Shown: piece after piece, positions 6,781 to 7,070 of the stretch
Numbering within the stretch: position 1 is the stretch's first letter
How the letters are laid out: every line of letters begins with the position of its first letter
Source of the DNA: an uncultured Actinomycetes bacterium
Lineage (GTDB): Bacteria; Actinomycetota; Actinomycetes; S36-B12; UBA5976
Length of the DNA stretch: 7,070 nt
Direction of reading: 5' to 3'
NCBI GenBank assembly: GCA_903951185.1
Contig: CAJBBC010000010.1
Span: forward strand, 1-7,070
Program-made: the position numbers and the translations under genes
The notes under the pieces: model-generated
Told to the model about the DNA's origin: nothing
Seen by the model: only the letters and a program-made list of their open reading frames with translations
Database searches by the model: none

Positions 6781-6786
6781 TGTGTC

Positions 6787-7070
6787 GTGGCATCAACTAA
6801 CGATCTGAAAAATGGTCTTGTACTTAACATTGAAAATCAGCTTTGGACAGTTATTGAATTTCAGCATGTTAAGCCTGGTAAAGGACCTGCTTTTGTTAGG
6901 ACCAAACTTAAAAACGTTATTACTGGAAAAGTTGTCGATAAGACGTTCAATGCAGGGGTGTCGGTAGAGACGGCTGATGTTGATAAACGTGACATGCAAT
7001 ATCTCTACCAAGATGGTGAAAACTGGATCTTTATGGACTTAAAGTCCTTTGAACAATACTCATTAAGTAA
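6787..7070 (+). CDS. efp: Elongation factor P, N-terminal half (cut by window end)
   Basis: Ninety-four complete codons plus two bases are visible, about half of the usual 185-190 residues; the last OB-fold domain lies beyond the window. EF-P binds ribosomes stalled at consecutive prolines, between the P and E sites, and promotes peptide-bond formation. The reading begins at GTG 6787 and gives MASTNDLKNGLVL, the usual actinobacterial N-terminus. The KOW-like domain I has its loop tip at Lys32 in PGKGP (30-34), followed by AFVRTKLKNV (35-44). Domain II begins with TFNAGVSVE (about 52-60) and includes RDMQYLY. A proline-flanked PGKGP loop is the form reported from actinobacteria whose EF-P works without lysine modification. 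The gene is 14 bases after the Xaa-Pro peptidase gene, a conserved pairing; nusB commonly follows. Confidence 0.96.
   Translation, partial: MASTNDLKNGLVLNIENQLWTVIEFQHVKPGKGPAFVRTKLKNVITGKVVDKTFNAGVSVETADVDKRDMQYLYQDGENWIFMDLKSFEQYSLS

Noticed and set aside
1..7070. CRISPR arrays, tRNA or rRNA genes, insertion sequences, phage genes or a defence system
   Set aside because: Coding sequence fills the window except for short gaps of at most 46 bases. All ten genes are housekeeping or conserved-context genes, and I saw no tandem repeats or transposase-like motifs.

Overview
This window looks like a compact, low-GC actinobacterial chromosome segment. Single lines I counted run from about 38 to 52% G+C, with most in the low 40s. 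All ten genes, two of them cut by the window edges, lie on the + strand with gaps of 46 bases or less. The order is ruvX (3' end), mltG, aroE, a short A24 prepilin-peptidase-like gene, aroC, aroK, aroB, aroQ, an M24 Xaa-Pro peptidase (pepQ type), and efp (5' part). This is the familiar actinobacterial order; Mycobacterium tuberculosis keeps the same genes, more spread out. Actinobacterial protein traits agree: the AroC N-terminus, the NPWPT motif in AroE, and the PGKGP loop of EF-P. Low GC combined with tight packing suggests a streamlined aquatic actinobacterium, for example of the Nanopelagicales (acI) type. That placement is inference and was not tested by any search.

Layout. Bases 1-86 are the end of the Holliday-junction resolvase-like RuvX. 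Bases 92-1165 encode the membrane-anchored endolytic murein transglycosylase MltG. Bases 1162-5714 hold five shikimate-pathway enzymes: AroE, AroC, AroK, AroB and AroQ. A 157-residue prepilin-peptidase-like membrane protein sits between AroE and AroC. Bases 5723-6772 encode a metal-dependent M24 aminopeptidase with all five metal ligands. From 6787 to the window end is elongation factor P, cut after about 94 codons.

How the genes work together. AroB makes 3-dehydroquinate, AroQ dehydrates it, AroE reduces 3-dehydroshikimate to shikimate, AroK phosphorylates shikimate, and AroC makes chorismate after the AroA step. The first enzyme (DAHP synthase) and the sixth (AroA, EPSP synthase) are not here. 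mltG/aroE and aroK/aroB each overlap by four bases (ATGA), and most other gaps are 2-18 bases. I see no convincing intrinsic terminator or strong promoter, so the window is probably one long operon or several overlapping transcripts.

I found no previously undescribed system. The points most worth a second look are the A24 peptidase inside the aro run, an imperfect dyad resembling paired DnaA boxes in the 46-base aroE/A24 gap, a C-terminal cysteine pair in MltG, and the EF-P loop type that is known to work without modification.
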